Origin: Natronosporangium sp035305625
GTDB taxonomy: Bacteria > Actinomycetota > Actinomycetes > Mycobacteriales > Micromonosporaceae
Reading direction: 5' to 3'
DNA: 64,000 nucleotides
NCBI GenBank assembly: GCA_963809545.1
Contig: CAWEKD010000006.1
Location: 1-64,000, forward strand
In this document: positions 62,418 to 64,000 of the stretch, piece by piece
How positions within the stretch are numbered: the first letter of the stretch is position 1
Layout of the letters: every line of letters starts with the position of its first letter
The notes under the pieces: model-generated
What the model saw: only the letters and a program-made list of their open reading frames with translations
What the model was told of the DNA's origin: nothing
The model's database searches: none
Program-made: the position numbers and the translations under genes

Positions 62418-63512
62418 GTGGTGGCGTTGGAGGACCCGTCGACGCAGCCGGTGGCGTTGACCAGCACAGCCCGGATTCTGCAGGACGACGCCGGTCGGTT
62501 CCGCATTCGCACCGGGGTGTGGAACTTCGAGGAAGCGGTGATCGACGTCAGCCAGGAGTCCGAAGCGGTGGCCCGGACGGTACGGGCCGCGCTCGGGGCG
62601 CTGGCGGAGGGGCCGATCACCCTGGCCGACCACCTCGACCCCGACCTGTCGCCGATCGAGCGGGCCAATGTGGAGCGGCTGTTCGTCGACCTGGCCCAGG
62701 CCGGGGTGGTGGTGCCGGCCCAGGAGCGGCTGGACCAGCAGGCGATCACGGCGGCGCTGCTCGGACGGCTCAGCTCCCCCTATCCCGGGGTGAACGAGCC
62801 CCCCACCGGCGAGGTGCTGTTCTGGACCGACACCCCGGCCGCGCTCGAGTCCGCTCAGCGGTTGGCGGACAGCCTACGGATGCGGCTGTCCCCGATGCCG
62901 GAGGAGCTGACCAGCGAACTGTCCCGCGCTGACCTGCTGTCCCGGATCGACGGGTACCGCACCGAGGTGGACACCGCCCGGTTGCGGAGCATGCTGACCA
63001 GCGCGGCGGCGGTGGTGACGGTCTTCCAGCGGCCGCTGGTGCCGACGCTGCGGGCGCTCAACCGGCTCCTGGACGACCAGTCGGTGCCGTGGGTGAGCGC
63101 GTTCGTGGACGGCCCGTTCATCACCATGCTGGGGCTGAAGCCGCCGTACACCGGCTGCTTCGAATGCTTCGAGCAGCGATCCCTGTCCCGGCTGGAAGAC
63201 CACGTCGCCTACCACCAGTTCGTCGGCGCCCCTGTGCCGCAGACCGGGCCGCAGGACACGGACGCGCCGATGACCCACCTGCTGACCAGCCTCGCGGTCA
63301 CCGAGGGGTACCTCCACGTGGCGCTGGGCACCTCCCGGATGATGGGCCGCGCGTTGGGGATCCACCTGCCCACCCTCGAGATCCAGGTGCAGGACCTGCT
63401 GCGGATGCCGAACTGCCCCTGCTGTGGTCGGGTGTCCCGGCAGCGGCTCCGGGAGATCAACTTCAACAGCCGGGCGGTGGTCGACCGCGTCGTCTCCGAG
63501 GTGCTGCAATGA
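62418..63512 (+). CDS. SagC-like (ocin-ThiF) leader-binding cyclodehydratase partner
   Basis: 364 residues from GTG 62418 (AGGAGGGG over the sagB stop). N-terminal winged-helix-like RRE region (FRIRTGVWNFEEAVIDV, PITLADHLDPDLSPIERANVERLFVDLAQAGVVV), then an E1-like domain and zinc Cys pairs (TGCFECFEQR, NCPCCGRV). It binds the leader (the FxxxB motif) and brings the precursor to the YcaO enzyme. ATGA overlap with sagD-like. Confidence 0.85.
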   Translation: MVALEDPSTQPVALTSTARILQDDAGRFRIRTGVWNFEEAVIDVSQESEAVARTVRAALGALAEGPITLADHLDPDLSPIERANVERLFVDLAQAGVVVPAQERLDQQAITAALLGRLSSPYPGVNEPPTGEVLFWTDTPAALESAQRLADSLRMRLSPMPEELTSELSRADLLSRIDGYRTEVDTARLRSMLTSAAAVVTVFQRPLVPTLRALNRLLDDQSVPWVSAFVDGPFITMLGLKPPYTGCFECFEQRSLSRLEDHVAYHQFVGAPVPQTGPQDTDAPMTHLLTSLAVTEGYLHVALGTSRMMGRALGIHLPTLEIQVQDLLRMPNCPCCGRVSRQRLREINFNSRAVVDRVVSEVLQ

Positions 63513-64000
63513 GTACGGGGCTGAAGCTGACGCACTATCCGCCGATGCCGCACCAGCTGCGGCGGTACCACCACCTGGGCGGTAACCAGGCCGGCATTCT
63601 GCCCGGCTACCTGGTGCCGGTGGTGGACGTACCGGGGGAGCCGCTGATGCGGGCGATGACCGCCACCATGCCGGCCTACCACCGGATCATCATGGACGAC
63701 CCCCGGATGGAGATGCAGTACCATCTCGCCGGCTACGGCCTCTACAACGAGGAGGCCCTGGTCAAGCTGATGGGGGAGAGCGTCGAGCGGTACGCGGCGA
63801 TGGCCGCGATCCGGTTGTTCACCGACGAATTCCGGTACGCCACCCGGCGGGAACTGGCCGCGGAAGAACCCTGCCTGCCGCTGGAGTATCTCGGCATCTT
63901 CACCCCGGAGCAGCAGGCGACCCTGGCCAGCCGGATCCACCGGTACTGCGACCGGCCGCCCACTGAGGACGACGTGATCTCCTGGGTGCGGTGCCCGTCG
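63509..64000 (+). CDS. SagD-type YcaO cyclodehydratase, 5' part
   Basis: 164 codons before the window ends. N-terminus MSTGLKLTHYPPMP, then AGILPGYLVPVVDVPGEP and a YcaO ATP-binding motif (LMGESVERYAAMAA). The family uses ATP to cyclise Cys, Ser and Thr to azolines with the SagC partner. The end of the gene, plus any immunity, protease or export genes, lie outside the window. Confidence 0.9.
   Translation, partial: MSTGLKLTHYPPMPHQLRRYHHLGGNQAGILPGYLVPVVDVPGEPLMRAMTATMPAYHRIIMDDPRMEMQYHLAGYGLYNEEALVKLMGESVERYAAMAAIRLFTDEFRYATRRELAAEEPCLPLEYLGIFTPEQQATLASRIHRYCDRPPTEDDVISWVRCPS

Overview
The window is high-GC actinobacterial chromosome. Lineage markers are the mycothiol ligase mshC, DUF3090 and SCO1664-family proteins, a DUF5703 protein, an F420-dependent (LLM) oxidoreductase, an XRE/DUF397 pair and frequent GTG starts. 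I cannot name the species; a Micromonosporales- or Glycomycetales-like actinomycete is a guess.

Region 1 (1-16.1 kb) is accessory and decayed. An inverted repeat with arms of at least 2.3 kb (1-2322 and 3410-5720) carries two copies of a small-membrane-protein / dcd-like / XRE-regulator set. Its 1.1 kb centre holds a three-repeat type I-E-like CRISPR remnant running directly into a broken TraB/FtsK-type conjugation gene. Next come a broken IS3-family transposase between 175-bp direct repeats, a frameshifted periplasmic binding protein, a small GntR regulator, a broken phage-type repressor, a second I-E remnant (10.4 kb) and a CARF-HEPN-CARF protein of the CRISPR ancillary (DxTHG/Csx1-like) type. 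An XRE-DUF5753/DUF397 pair closes the region. Almost every longer gene here contains a frameshift, unlike the rest of the window.

Region 2 (16.1-28.3 kb) is a complete type I-B (Tneap/Cst) CRISPR-Cas locus on the minus strand: cas6-cas8b1-cas7-cas5-cas3-cas4-cas1-cas2, with overlapping or near-overlapping genes. It is flanked by two arrays (about 40 and 22 repeats) that share a 94-nt leader at their right ends. Repeat variants along each array record the order of growth.

Region 3 (28.5-53.3 kb) is housekeeping: two CBS/CorC-type membrane proteins, a DEDDh exonuclease-GIY-YIG fusion, a shikimate-kinase-like protein, a partner-switching stress module in which both the sigma factor and the kinase carry fused STAS domains, a FabG-like reductase, a secreted SGNH hydrolase, an M20 hydrolase, an LLM oxidoreductase, uppP, a phosphatase-DUF3090-SCO1664-mshC run, a GntR regulator, a PAC2 protein, metH and a HAD phosphatase.

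Region 4 (53.4-64 kb) holds a MacB/FtsX-type ABC pair, then a three-gene ABC-2 exporter diverging from a ribosomal peptide cluster. Two near-identical 41-residue precursors with a streptolysin-S-like layout (FxxxB leader motif, VAPG junction, short Cys/Ser/Thr-rich core) are each followed by a hairpin. They precede a SagB-type dehydrogenase, a SagC-like leader-binding protein and the start of a SagD-type YcaO cyclodehydratase cut by the window end. This is the strongest candidate for a notable system: a streptolysin-S-like azole peptide system in an actinomycete, with duplicated precursors and a SagGHI-like exporter.
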